64,000 nucleotides of DNA from Brotaphodocola sp003480315 (GCF_964246085.1 NZ_CAXTPD010000001.1), one strand, 5' to 3'. Numbered from the stretch's first letter, positions 34,823 to 44,352 are shown. Numbers and translations: made by a program. The notes: generated by a model not told the origin, from the sequence alone.

Positions 34823-37000
34823 ATGGCAACGATCATCGATGTTGCAAAGCTTGCCGGTGTGTCACAGGGAACAGCGTCGAATGTTTTAAACGGTAAGGGA
34901 AATGTCAGCAGCGAAAAAATCCGTGCGGTGGAAGAAGCAGCGCGCAGACTGGGCTATACGATAAATGAAAGGGCCAGGATTCTTCGCAAGGGAAGCGGAA
35001 ATATCATCTGTGTGATCGTCCCTTCCATGGAAAACCGGAATTATCGGGATTTTTATTATTGTCTGAAAAATTATGCAGAAGTCCGGGGATTTATTGTAGA
35101 GTTATTGGTTACAAATAATAATCGCAAAAGCGAATATGATATGCTCCAGAGAGCTAAGGCAGTGATGGCATTTGGAGTTGCAGCAGTCACCTGCATGAAT
35201 CAGGAAGAGTGCAGGGAAGCCTATGCCGGATTTGAAAACCTGTGTTTTGTCGAACGGCACGGGGCAGAACAGCATCCGTATTTTGGATTTGATTATGAAC
35301 TGGCAGGAAAACGGATTGCTGAAAAAGTAATCTCAGAGGATTTTCATCGCATTGCAGTCATCACAGATTCCATGCGCTTTTCCAATGAGCATGATTTCAG
35401 CAGAGGACTGTGCAGTCGGTTCCGTGGTGGAAAAGTAAAATATACACATATTACAACGGATAACCGCCGTGTTTCCCATTCCATGATCGATCTTTTGATG
35501 AAGGAAGAGGATTATGATGCTGTGGTGACAAGCAATATACGGTTTGCAGAAAAAATCCGGCATGTGGTGGAGAACTTTTCTCTTGAGCAGCCAATTCCGA
35601 TTTTTACGCTATCTTCCGTGACATCACTTCCGGAGCAGGATTACCGGAAATATGAACTGAATTACGGCCTGCTGGGGCGGGCTGTTGCAGAAACACTCAT
35701 TGCAGAAAGCAGTGAGAAGCAGACGCAGCCGGAACAGCTTTTTGAAAATGATGGATTTCGCCTGTGGAATCAGATGGAGTGCGGCAGCAGGCCGGTAAAG
35801 CAGCTGCGCATCCTTACGATTGACAGCCCGGAGACTATGATCTTAAAGGGACTTGCAAGGCTTTATACAAAAGAAACCGGTACACAGATCCTGTTTGATG
35901 TCTATGCTTATGACGATATTTATGAACAGTTTCTGAAAGCAGAGAAAAAGGATGCCTATGATATTTTCCGCCTGGATGTTACCTGGCTGTCGTGGCTGGC
36001 GGAGCGCATTCTGGTACCGCTGGATGAAATTGACGCGGATATTGGCTCCTGCTATCAGGAATATATTCCGTCTCTGATCAAAAAGTATTCTGTGGTGCAC
36101 GGCAGAGCTTATGCGCTTCCGGTTACACCGAGCACGCAGCTTCTGTTTTACAGAAAGGATCTCTTTGAAAACACTGCCGTGCGGAGACTTTACAGCGAAA
36201 CGTATCATTCAGAATTGAAGGTGCCGAAAAGCTTTACGGAGTACAATCAGATTGCAGAATTTTTTGCGGAAAATGAACATCTGGAGCAGAATTACTATTC
36301 AAATCTGACATTGGGAAATCTGGGTGTTACGGCAACGGAATTTCTGACAAGGCTGTTCAGCCATAAAAAGCATCTTTATGAAAAGGACGGAAGAGTGGTG
36401 ATCAATGACCAGGCTGGAATTCAGGCCCTTGAGGAGCTGGTGACGGCAAAACGGTATTCTGACAAGAAGGTTGTCAGATGGTGGACGACCTCAGCAAAGG
36501 ATTTTGCAGAGGGGAAGCTGGCCATGATGATCAATTTCAGTAACTATGCATCAGAAATTCTGGGATCAGGCTCCAGGGTTGTCGGTAATATCGGAGTGGC
36601 CATGGTGCCGGGACGCAATCCAATCTACGGCGGAGGCACGATCGGCATTTCGAAAAACAGCAGCTGCAAGCAGGATGCACTTGCTTTTATAAAGTGGCTG
36701 ACCAGCGACCCGGTGGCATCTGGTATGGCAGCTCTGGGAAGTGTTTCTCCCAGTATCAAAACATACAGTAAATACCATATTATTGATGTTTTTCCATGGC
36801 TGGAGCTGTCAAAGGATTGTTTCGGCAAATCTCATACTCAGAGGATTCCGGCAGATTCTGACAGGACATTTAATGAGACCAAGTTTTTAAATATTCTTGG
36901 TATGGCGGTGGAAAATGTACTGATGGGATTTTTACCGGTGAAGGAATCCCTAAACCGGGCCCAGCAGTTGGTTGATGAAGAAATAAACACAGCTGTTTAG
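34823..37000 (+). CDS. LacI-family regulator fused to a family-1 solute-binding-protein domain
   Basis: A 725-residue protein with no signal peptide. Residues 1-55 are a LacI helix-turn-helix plus hinge (IIDVAKLAGVSQGTASNVLN). Residues about 60-320 are a LacI-type sensor domain of periplasmic-binding fold. From about residue 328 a second binding fold resembles extracellular sugar-binding proteins of ABC transporters (LRILTIDSPETMILKGLARL; YALPVTPSTQLLFYRKDLF; GGGTIGISKNS). The binding domain must work in the cytoplasm, so it is probably a ligand sensor. The downstream ABC operon carries a LacI-like operator and is the likely target. The site GGGGGGAGA precedes the ATG. Confidence 0.88.
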   Translation: MATIIDVAKLAGVSQGTASNVLNGKGNVSSEKIRAVEEAARRLGYTINERARILRKGSGNIICVIVPSMENRNYRDFYYCLKNYAEVRGFIVELLVTNNNRKSEYDMLQRAKAVMAFGVAAVTCMNQEECREAYAGFENLCFVERHGAEQHPYFGFDYELAGKRIAEKVISEDFHRIAVITDSMRFSNEHDFSRGLCSRFRGGKVKYTHITTDNRRVSHSMIDLLMKEEDYDAVVTSNIRFAEKIRHVVENFSLEQPIPIFTLSSVTSLPEQDYRKYELNYGLLGRAVAETLIAESSEKQTQPEQLFENDGFRLWNQMECGSRPVKQLRILTIDSPETMILKGLARLYTKETGTQILFDVYAYDDIYEQFLKAEKKDAYDIFRLDVTWLSWLAERILVPLDEIDADIGSCYQEYIPSLIKKYSVVHGRAYALPVTPSTQLLFYRKDLFENTAVRRLYSETYHSELKVPKSFTEYNQIAEFFAENEHLEQNYYSNLTLGNLGVTATEFLTRLFSHKKHLYEKDGRVVINDQAGIQALEELVTAKRYSDKKVVRWWTTSAKDFAEGKLAMMINFSNYASEILGSGSRVVGNIGVAMVPGRNPIYGGGTIGISKNSSCKQDALAFIKWLTSDPVASGMAALGSVSPSIKTYSKYHIIDVFPWLELSKDCFGKSHTQRIPADSDRTFNETKFLNILGMAVENVLMGFLPVKESLNRAQQLVDEEINTAV

Positions 37001-37013
37001 CAGTACGTGGCGC

Positions 37014-37057
37014 AAAGAGAGCAGAACAATGAAAAGAAAGTTCTGCTCTCTTTTTTT
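37014..37057 (+). terminator. intrinsic terminator of the LacI-SBP gene
   Basis: AAAGAGAGCAGAAC pairs with GTTCTGCTCTCTTT, continued by T. Confidence 0.9.
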
Positions 37058-37340
37058 GTCTGTCGGGCAGCGATAATACCGTATATAAAATGATATAAAT
37101 TATAACGTTACAAAACTTACTTATATTTTACTGGGATTTTATCAAAAACAAGAAAAAACCATGATAAGATAAGGACGAAACAGGATACGGAATATTGTCA
37201 AGAAGTTTCGAGATGGCGCCAGATAGATTCTGAAAATGGACATATTTTTATACTGTTTACAAAGTTGCCGGGAAAACACGTAAAAAAATCACAATAAAAG
37301 AGAAAAAGAAAATGAAAAAAGAAGCAAAATACACAAGTAT
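37058..37340. other. AT-rich intergenic stretch
   Basis: About 280 bases without a credible gene between the regulator's terminator and the transporter promoter. It is strongly AT-rich. The only motif I see is the small palindrome TAACGTTA (37103-37110), which has the central CG of LacI-type operators and might be a second, weaker site. Confidence 0.4.
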
Positions 37341-37344
37341 AAGA

Positions 37345-37373
37345 TTGACACGTTTCAAGAAGAAGTGTATGAT
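37345..37373 (+). promoter_or_regulatory. transporter promoter with an overlapping LacI-type operator
   Basis: TTGACA (37345-37350), 17 bases, TATGAT (37368-37373). The imperfect palindrome TTGACACGTTTCAA (37345-37358), with the central CG typical of LacI-family operators, covers the -35 box. The gene upstream encodes a LacI-family protein. Confidence 0.65.
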
Positions 37374-37403
37374 TGGATTATCAAATACAGGGAGGGTTTT
37401 ACA

Positions 37404-38519
37404 ATGAAAAAAAGAATGTTAGCAATGGCACTGATTACAGCAATGGGCGCAAGCCTTCTGACAGGCTGTGGCGGTAAAAGCAGCTCTGACGGTACAAGCG
37501 CGGCAGCTGCAGACAGCAGTGCGGCCGAAGGATCTTCCGAAGCAGCATCTGAAGCAGCTTCTTCGGATGCATCCGGTGAAAAACTGGTTGTCTACACCAA
37601 CAGCGGCACCGACGGACGTTCAGAGTATCTGATCGAGAAAGCGAAAGAGGCAGGCTTTGATATTGAGGTGGTTGCGCTGGGGGCATCTGAGGTTACCGAG
37701 CGAATGATCGCTGAGAAGAATAATCCGCTTTGCGATGTTACCTTTGGCCTGAATAACATCGAGTACGAAAAATTGAAAGCCAATGGTCTTTTACAGCAGT
37801 GGAAGCCGGACTGGACAGACGGAGTCGACCAGAGCCTGATCGATCCGGAGGGATATTATTATCCGATCACAACAACACCTCTGGTTCTGATGGGAAATGC
37901 AGATTTCAGCCCGATGCCGGAGGACTGGACAGATCTGGTCAAGGATGAATATAAGGGACTGTATCAGCTGCACCGTTTGGGAGGCGGAACTGCAAAGACT
38001 GTATTTGCCAGCATCATCAGCCGTTATCCGGATCCGAACGGTGATCTGGGAATCTCTGACGAGGGATGGGAAATCGCTTCCAAGTTCCTGGGTAATGCGC
38101 ACAACATCGTAGACAGTGGTGAAGATGCAATTGGTAATGTTATCAACGGAAGCTTACCGTTAGATGAGCACTGGGCATCTGGTGTCCTTCAGGAGCAGAA
38201 AGCGCGTGATTATAAATTCCAGATCATGACTCCTGAGGTTGGCGAGCCGTTTGTAGTAGAGTCTCTGGCAATTTCTTCCGGGACCAAGAAGTACGATACC
38301 TGTGTTGCATTTTTAAACTGGTTGGGAAGCTCTGATGTTCAGCTTGACTGGTCTAACCATTATGGAACCATTCCGTGCCAGAAAGAAGCACTGGCTCAGG
38401 TATCTGATGACATCAAGGAAATGATGGAAATTCTGAAGCCGCAGGATCTTGACTGGAGCTTTATCGCTGAAAATGTGGATTCCTGGGTTGAGAAAGCGGA
38501 ACTGGAATACGTGCAGTAA
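37404..38519 (+). CDS. ABC transporter substrate-binding lipoprotein (FbpA/AfuA-like)
   Basis: A 371-residue lipoprotein: signal peptide, lipobox LTGC, a Ser/Ala/Glu-rich linker to about residue 55, then a class II binding domain (LVVYTNSGTDGRSEYL; ITTTPLVLMGN; GSLPLDEHWASG). It groups with the ferric-iron, phosphonate and sugar-phosphate binders. Iron-ligand tyrosine pairs of FbpA are not evident, which favours an organic anion. GGAGGG and the ATG at 37404 fix the start. It is the first gene of the transporter operon. Confidence 0.88.
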   Translation: MKKRMLAMALITAMGASLLTGCGGKSSSDGTSAAAADSSAAEGSSEAASEAASSDASGEKLVVYTNSGTDGRSEYLIEKAKEAGFDIEVVALGASEVTERMIAEKNNPLCDVTFGLNNIEYEKLKANGLLQQWKPDWTDGVDQSLIDPEGYYYPITTTPLVLMGNADFSPMPEDWTDLVKDEYKGLYQLHRLGGGTAKTVFASIISRYPDPNGDLGISDEGWEIASKFLGNAHNIVDSGEDAIGNVINGSLPLDEHWASGVLQEQKARDYKFQIMTPEVGEPFVVESLAISSGTKKYDTCVAFLNWLGSSDVQLDWSNHYGTIPCQKEALAQVSDDIKEMMEILKPQDLDWSFIAENVDSWVEKAELEYVQ

Positions 38520-38594
38520 TAATAAAAATGCAGAGTGCCTGGAAGACAGCGAAAACACAGGCAGCACTGCCGGAAACATAGTTAGGAGAACACC

Positions 38595-39599
38595 ATGATA
38601 AAATATGAAAATATCGAAATTAAATATGGAGATTTTGTGGCCATTGACAATCTGAACCTTGACATCAGAGAAGGAGAATTCTTTACCTTTCTTGGACCGA
38701 GCGGCTGCGGAAAAACAACATCTTTAAGAGCACTTGTTGGCTTTCTGACTCCGTCAAAGGGTAAGGTTTATGTGGGAGACAAAGACGTTACCAATCTCCC
38801 GGTCGAGAAAAGAAATATTGGCATGGTGTTCCAGAGCTATGCACTTTTCCCGACAATGACTGTATATGACAATATCGCGTTTGGCATGAAGGTCAAAAAG
38901 CTGACCCGGGAGGAAATCGACCGGAAGGTGCACGAGGTTGCAGCCAAGATCAAGATCACGGAGGAGCAGCTGCGGAAAAACGTGGCTGATCTGTCCGGTG
39001 GTCAGCAGCAGAGGGTGGCGCTGGCCAGAGCTATTGTACTGGAGCCCAAAATCCTTTGTCTGGATGAGCCGTTGTCCAACCTGGATGCAAAGCTGAGAAT
39101 TGACATGCGAATGGAACTGAAGCGTCTTCAGAAGGAACTCGGGATTACAACCTTATATGTTACCCACGATCAGGAAGAGGCACTGACATTGTCTGACCGG
39201 ATCGCAGTCTTTAACAATGGCTATGTAGAACAGGTTGGAACCCCTTATGAGATCTATAACGAATCAAAAAGTGAATTTGTATGTGATTTCATCGGGGATA
39301 TCAACCGTATGCAGAAGGAGCTTCTGGAAGAGATCAACCGCCAGTCTGCAAGAAAGCTTGATACCGGGAAAACCGGATTTGTGCGGATTGAGCGGTGTAT
39401 CGGAGAACCCAAAGAGGGTTATGCCCATCTTACCGGACTGGTTGAAGAAGCAGAGTTCAATGGTGTGCTGACCAAATATGTTCTGAAATGCCATGGTCAG
39501 AGGCTTAAATATCTGGAAAAGAATGACGGACGCAGATTGTACACAGAAGGTGAGCAGATGGATTTGTATGTCAATGCGAATGACATCATGCAGTTTTAG
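38595..39599 (+). CDS. ABC transporter ATP-binding protein (PotA/FbpC type)
   Basis: A 334-residue importer ATPase: Walker A GPSGCGKTT, Q-loop VFQSYALFPTMTVYDNIAFG, signature LSGGQQQR, Walker B LCLDEPLSNLDAKLR, switch VTHDQEEA, and a C-terminal TOBE domain (about 255-334). Energises the permease encoded next. TAGGAGA precedes the ATG; the permease gene follows after 11 bases. Confidence 0.93.
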   Translation: MIKYENIEIKYGDFVAIDNLNLDIREGEFFTFLGPSGCGKTTSLRALVGFLTPSKGKVYVGDKDVTNLPVEKRNIGMVFQSYALFPTMTVYDNIAFGMKVKKLTREEIDRKVHEVAAKIKITEEQLRKNVADLSGGQQQRVALARAIVLEPKILCLDEPLSNLDAKLRIDMRMELKRLQKELGITTLYVTHDQEEALTLSDRIAVFNNGYVEQVGTPYEIYNESKSEFVCDFIGDINRMQKELLEEINRQSARKLDTGKTGFVRIERCIGEPKEGYAHLTGLVEEAEFNGVLTKYVLKCHGQRLKYLEKNDGRRLYTEGEQMDLYVNANDIMQF

Positions 39600-39610
39600 G
39601 AGGGATATTT

Positions 39611-41365
39611 ATGGCTAAATTCAGGGGAAAAATCCAGGATGGAACGATAGATATTCCCGATCTGATCATAAAAATCGCTCTGATCTGGTTTATTCTTACA
39701 TTTCTGGTGTTTCCGAATGTGAATCTGCTTTTGCGGGTATTTGTAAAAGATGAACACTTTACTATGGAAGCGGTTTCTAAGATCATGCGCTCAGCCAGGG
39801 CAATGAAGAGCTTGAAAAACAGTTTTATCCTGGCAATCGCATCGATCATTACGGTGAATATTTCTGGTATTCTGATCGTGCTGTTTACGGAATATTTTGA
39901 CATCAAAGGTGCTAAAATCCTGAGCATGGGATTTATGACTACCCTGATCTACAGTGGTGTCGTTCTTGTTACCGGATATAAATTTGTGTATGGCTCCACC
40001 GGAATTATTACGAAGGTGTTGATGCAGATTTTCCCGAACCTAAATCCAAACTGGTTTACGGGTTTTGGAGCGGTATTGTTTATCATGACCTTTTCCGCTA
40101 CATCGAATCATATGATGTTTCTGACGAGTGCCATACGGGGACTCGATTATCATACGATCGAGGCGGCAAAAAACATGGGTGCGTCTCAGAGTACGATCCT
40201 GTTTAAAGTCGTTCTGCCGACGATGAAGCCGACCATCTTTGCCATTACGGTCCTGACCTTTATCGCGGCACTCAGCACGATGTCCGGACCTCTGATCGTG
40301 GGCGGACCGGATTTCCAGACCATTAACCCGATGATCAAAACCTTTGCCAATATGACAGGTTCCCGGGATATTGCCGCCTTGCTTGCCATCATTCTGGGTC
40401 TTGCAACAACCGTTCTTCTGGCAATCATGCAGCATATTGAGAAAAAGGGGAATTTCATTTCCGTTTCCAAGACCAAAGCGCGGATGGAAAAACAGAAGAT
40501 TGAGAATCCGGTACTGAATGTACTGGCTCATATCACAGCATATGTGATGCTGGTCATCTATATGCTCCCGATCTTAAATGTACTGGTATTTTCCTTTACC
40601 GATGGTCTGACCATTAAGACCGGTCAGATCCGGAAGGATTCCTTTACGATGGAAAATTATGCCAAGCTGTTTCGGTCTCCGGCTGCATTCAAACCATATC
40701 TCGCGAGCGTGGTGTATTCCCTTCTGGCGGCACTGGCTGTTGCGGTAATCTGCATTGTGGTGGCTCGTATTGTGACAAAGGCAAGGAAAAAATATGATAA
40801 GCTTTTTGAAATTTTCATTCTGATTCCATGGCTGCTTCCGTCTACGATGATCGCACTTGGACTTATGATGACCTACGATGAACCGAGATTTCTGCTTGCA
40901 GACAAAGTACTGGTGGCTACTCCGGTGATTCTGCTGATTGCGTATATCATCATCAAGATTCCGTTTTCTTACCGTATGATCCGCGCAGGCTTTATTGGAC
41001 TGGATGGCAACATGGAGGAAGCAGCCCAGGTTATGGGAGCAAAACCATTTTATACAATGCGCAAGGTAATTCTTCCGATCCTTATGCCGATTGTTCTGTC
41101 TGTGATCGTTCTCAACTTTAATGGACTGTTATCGGAATACGATTTGTCAGTATTCCTGTATCATCCCTCCTATCAGCCGCTTGGCATCGTGATTAAAATG
41201 GCCACGGATGAGACAGCAACGATCGATGCCCAGGCTATGGCATTTGTATACACAGTAATCCGTATGATCATTTCAACGATCGCCCTTTGGCTTGGCCGAT
41301 ATCATGGAATCCAGACCATAAAATCATTTTTTGCAAAAGAAAACAACAGGAGGAAAGCATCATGA
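39611..41365 (+). CDS. ABC transporter permease, fused double subunit (FbpB-like)
   Basis: A 584-residue protein with twelve or so hydrophobic segments in two tandem permease halves (about 1-285 and 300-584). Each half has an EAA-type loop: EAAKNMGASQSTILFKVVLP in the first and EAAQVMGAKPFYTMRKVILP in the second. One polypeptide thus replaces two permeases, as in FbpB/AfuB and 2-aminoethylphosphonate systems. Ribosome site TAGGAGGG. Its stop overlaps the phosphodiesterase start (ATGA). Confidence 0.92.
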   Translation: MAKFRGKIQDGTIDIPDLIIKIALIWFILTFLVFPNVNLLLRVFVKDEHFTMEAVSKIMRSARAMKSLKNSFILAIASIITVNISGILIVLFTEYFDIKGAKILSMGFMTTLIYSGVVLVTGYKFVYGSTGIITKVLMQIFPNLNPNWFTGFGAVLFIMTFSATSNHMMFLTSAIRGLDYHTIEAAKNMGASQSTILFKVVLPTMKPTIFAITVLTFIAALSTMSGPLIVGGPDFQTINPMIKTFANMTGSRDIAALLAIILGLATTVLLAIMQHIEKKGNFISVSKTKARMEKQKIENPVLNVLAHITAYVMLVIYMLPILNVLVFSFTDGLTIKTGQIRKDSFTMENYAKLFRSPAAFKPYLASVVYSLLAALAVAVICIVVARIVTKARKKYDKLFEIFILIPWLLPSTMIALGLMMTYDEPRFLLADKVLVATPVILLIAYIIIKIPFSYRMIRAGFIGLDGNMEEAAQVMGAKPFYTMRKVILPILMPIVLSVIVLNFNGLLSEYDLSVFLYHPSYQPLGIVIKMATDETATIDAQAMAFVYTVIRMIISTIALWLGRYHGIQTIKSFFAKENNRRKAS

Positions 41366-42192
41366 AATCAATAAAAGAGCTGAGACAGGAAAAGGGAGTA
41401 TTGGTTGCGGCTCATAGAGGAACGAGCGCAGGAAATATTCCTCCGAACTCCATTGCAGCGTTTGATATTGCCCTGAAGGAGGGGGCAGATATTCTCGAGA
41501 TGGATCTCTTTCAGAGTGCGGATGGTGAAATCTTCGTATTCCATACCGGAATGGAACCAAGTCATCTGGATCACCATATCAAGATTGAAACCTACACGGC
41601 AGCAGAGATTAAGCAGATGCGTCTGTGCAACTGTGATCTGATCGAAACCTTTCTTCCGGTCAATACCTTTGATGAGGTGTTGGAGCATTTAAAGGGAAAA
41701 TGCAAAATGAATCTGGACCGAAGCATTGGCATCATTGAGCCTGTCATGAAAATGGTGCGCAGACATGGAATGGAAGACCAGATCCTGATGAAGAGCGATC
41801 CTTCGGAGCAGTCTCTGAAACTGATCGAAGCATATGCACCAGATATCGATTATATGCCGATCTTTATGGAGGAAGACCATGCTTCAGAGAAAATCGAAAA
41901 AATGAAGATTCATTATGCCGGGGCAGAACTTGTGTTTAAGACAGAGCAGTCACCGATCGTGCAGGAAGCCTACCTGGAAGAACAGAAGAAGAAAGGTCGT
42001 GTTTTATGGGGCAACGCGATTTTGTATTCCAGCCGTGTGCCGCTGGCAGGAGGGCATTCTGATGATATTTCACTGCTGGAAGATCCGGCTCAGGGATGGG
42101 GATGGCTTGCTCAGAAGGGATTTGATATTATCCAGACAGACTGGGCCATGCATTGTGTCAATTATCTCAGGGAAAATAATTATCGGAAGTGA
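41362..42192 (+). CDS. glycerophosphodiester phosphodiesterase family protein
   Basis: A 276-residue soluble GDPD-fold protein with VAAHRGTSAGNIPPNS, ILEMDLFQSADGEIFVFHTG, and LNLD-type KMNLDRSIGI in place of the common EIK motif. It has no signal peptide, so it would act on a substrate already imported by the ABC transporter encoded just before it (four-base overlap; AGGAGG upstream). It probably cleaves a phosphodiester after uptake, like UgpQ beside Ugp in enteric bacteria. Confidence 0.87.
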   Translation: MKSIKELRQEKGVLVAAHRGTSAGNIPPNSIAAFDIALKEGADILEMDLFQSADGEIFVFHTGMEPSHLDHHIKIETYTAAEIKQMRLCNCDLIETFLPVNTFDEVLEHLKGKCKMNLDRSIGIIEPVMKMVRRHGMEDQILMKSDPSEQSLKLIEAYAPDIDYMPIFMEEDHASEKIEKMKIHYAGAELVFKTEQSPIVQEAYLEEQKKKGRVLWGNAILYSSRVPLAGGHSDDISLLEDPAQGWGWLAQKGFDIIQTDWAMHCVNYLRENNYRK

Positions 42193-42198
42193 TAAGGT

Positions 42199-42894
42199 AT
42201 GAAGTTGAATTTTTTGGGTTGTGGTTCCGCGTTTAATCCGTTGGATGGAAACACCAGTGCATACTTTACGATCGGAAGAAAGCTGTACATTGTGGATGTT
42301 GGAGAAAGTGTTTTTCTGAAGCTGTATGAGAAAGATCTTCTGAGACAGTATGATGAAATCCTGATTTTGATCACGCATCTGCATGCAGATCATGTGGGAG
42401 GTCTGCCATCGCTTATTTCATATGTGTATTATGTGCTGGGAAAAACGGTGATGGTCATGCATCCTGATCCCGGGCTGTGGCAGCTTCTGGATCTGATGGG
42501 AATTGACCGCACGGCTTACCACCGGCTGGAGTGCCATGCTCTGGAAGACGGTAAGTTAAACATCAATGCGGTTCCGGTCAGACATGCAGATGACATGCGT
42601 TGTTATGGCTATGTGATCGAGTGCGACGGGGAGAGCATATATTACAGTGGGGATTCTTATGAAATTCCGGAATCCATTCTTCAAAAATTCCGAAACAGGG
42701 AGATCAACCGGATTTATCAGGATACTGCGGAATTTTCTTCCGGCCATCGCTCGCACTGTCCATTAGAAGAATTGGAGCGCGATATTCCGGAAGATCTGAG
42801 GAAATATGTGTATTGTATGCATTTTACAACAGATTTTACGGAAAAATTAAAGACAATGGGATTTTGCCAGGTCATGCAGCCGGTGAAAACCTGA
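42199..42894 (+). CDS. metallo-beta-lactamase fold hydrolase
   Basis: A 231-residue protein of the MBL fold with the two-metal signature THLHADHVGG (about 57-66), then HAD in PVRHADDMRCYGY and YYSGDSYEIPE, and the last histidine near CMHFTTD. Its opening FLGCGSAFNPLDGNTSAYF resembles RNase Z- and PhnP-like phosphodiesterases. It is the last gene of the transporter operon, six bases after the GDPD gene, so a second phosphoester-hydrolysing step fits. Confidence 0.83.
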   Translation: MKLNFLGCGSAFNPLDGNTSAYFTIGRKLYIVDVGESVFLKLYEKDLLRQYDEILILITHLHADHVGGLPSLISYVYYVLGKTVMVMHPDPGLWQLLDLMGIDRTAYHRLECHALEDGKLNINAVPVRHADDMRCYGYVIECDGESIYYSGDSYEIPESILQKFRNREINRIYQDTAEFSSGHRSHCPLEELERDIPEDLRKYVYCMHFTTDFTEKLKTMGFCQVMQPVKT

Positions 42895-42945
42895 ACAAGA
42901 AAATCCTCCGGACATTCAGGTTCGGAGGATTTTCTTGTTTTTTTT
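42895..42945 (+). terminator. terminator of the transporter operon
   Basis: AACAAGAAAATCCTCCG pairs with CGGAGGATTTTCTTGTT and runs into more T; it begins just after the stop codon. Confidence 0.92.
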
Positions 42946-43007
42946 CAGGATGACCTTTATAATGATTCTGAAATGTTGGAACAAACAGGAAAGAGAGAAT
43001 TTACGAT

Positions 43008-44189
43008 ATGAACAGCATGCAGATTCCTGCCCATGTGGAGCAGATCATTCATACCTTAAACAGCCACGGCTACGAGGCCTTTGCGGTAGGCGGCTGTGTG
43101 CGTGACACCCTGCTTGGACGCAAACCCGGCGACTGGGATATTACTACTTCCGCAAGGCCGGAACAGGTAAAGGCACTGTTTCGCCGAACCATCGACACCG
43201 GCATCCAGCACGGCACAGTAACTATCATGATGGACCGCACCGGTTATGAGGTGACGACATATCGCATTGACGGCGAGTATGAGGATGGACGTCATCCGAA
43301 GCAGGTGGAATTTACTTCAGATCTTCTGGAAGACCTGCGCCGCAGGGATTTCACCATCAATGCCATGGCCTACAGCCATGCGACCGGGATTGTGGATGCC
43401 TTTGACGGTGTGGCAGATTTAAAGGCCCGCCGCATCCGTTGCGTGGGCAATGCCATGGAGCGCTTTACGGAGGATGCGCTGCGCATTTTACGTGCTATCC
43501 GTTTTTCCGCGCAGCTTGGTTTTGAGATTGAGAAAGAAACCTTTGAAGCAATTTCCGTGATCGCACCGAATCTGGCAAAGGTGAGCAAGGAGCGCATCCA
43601 GATGGAGCTTACCAAGCTTCTCTGCTCTGAGCATCCGGAAAAGATCCGCGAAGTCTATGAGACCGGCATCAGTACCTATGTGTCACCGGCCTTTGCCGCG
43701 CTGGACTGGCAGAATGCCCGGGTATCTGCAGCGCTGCCGAAAGAAAAATATGTGCGCTGGGCAGCCTTTCTTCGCTGTGGAAACAGTCCGGAAAACGCAG
43801 TGCGGGTACTTCGGGATTTAAAGCTGGACAATGATACGGTCTCCAGGGTAAAGACCCTGGTGACCTGGGCAGATGTAACTCCTGCGGCCGATGAAGCTGA
43901 GGTACGCCGTATGATGAGCTGCATGGAGCCGGAGGTCTGGGACAGTCTGATGGAGTTAAATGGCTATGAAACGGAAATTCGTGCTCTGGTTGCCCTGATC
44001 CGCGGGCGCGGCGACTGCTTAAGCTTAAAAGAGCTTGCCGTAAAGGGCCAGGATCTTATTGCTGCCGGGGTGAAGCCGGGCAAGGAGATGGGTACCATGC
44101 TGCATGAGTTGTTAGAGCATGTGCTTGAGGTGCCGCAGGATAATGAGAAGGAGACGCTGCTGAAGCTTCTTGCAGATATGCACAGATAG
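43008..44189 (+). CDS. cca: CCA tRNA nucleotidyltransferase
   Basis: A 393-residue class II nucleotidyltransferase that adds or repairs the CCA end of tRNAs. Motifs: GGCVRDTLLGRKPGDWDITT (catalytic Asp pair), RRDFTINAMAYS, then EDALRILRAIRF and the neck region KVSKERIQMELTKLL. The C-terminal part is shorter than in HD-containing enzymes. AAAGAGAGAA lies before the ATG. Transcribed alone after a strong terminator. Confidence 0.93.
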   Translation: MNSMQIPAHVEQIIHTLNSHGYEAFAVGGCVRDTLLGRKPGDWDITTSARPEQVKALFRRTIDTGIQHGTVTIMMDRTGYEVTTYRIDGEYEDGRHPKQVEFTSDLLEDLRRRDFTINAMAYSHATGIVDAFDGVADLKARRIRCVGNAMERFTEDALRILRAIRFSAQLGFEIEKETFEAISVIAPNLAKVSKERIQMELTKLLCSEHPEKIREVYETGISTYVSPAFAALDWQNARVSAALPKEKYVRWAAFLRCGNSPENAVRVLRDLKLDNDTVSRVKTLVTWADVTPAADEAEVRRMMSCMEPEVWDSLMELNGYETEIRALVALIRGRGDCLSLKELAVKGQDLIAAGVKPGKEMGTMLHELLEHVLEVPQDNEKETLLKLLADMHR

Positions 44190-44252
44190 GAAATTTATGG
44201 CAGAAACGTATAATCCCTGAAATCTTTTCATAGGTTGGAGAGTAGTTATTAG

Positions 44253-44324
44253 TCCGGCAGGTACGCGCATTTGCTGTGCTGATTTTGCCCGCAACCGGAG
44301 AAATGGAATAGTTGCGGTGCCGGA
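44253..44324 (+). promoter_or_regulatory. structured leader upstream of the CotS-like gene
   Basis: TCCGGCA (44253-44259) pairs with TGCCGGA (44318-44324), and the directly adjoining CCGCAAC (44289-44295) pairs with GTTGCGG (44311-44317), so the two helices could stack. Class unknown; it ends 29 bases before the start codon. Confidence 0.4.
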
Positions 44325-44352
44325 CCGCCGCGCATGAAGTGGAGGGGTGAGC

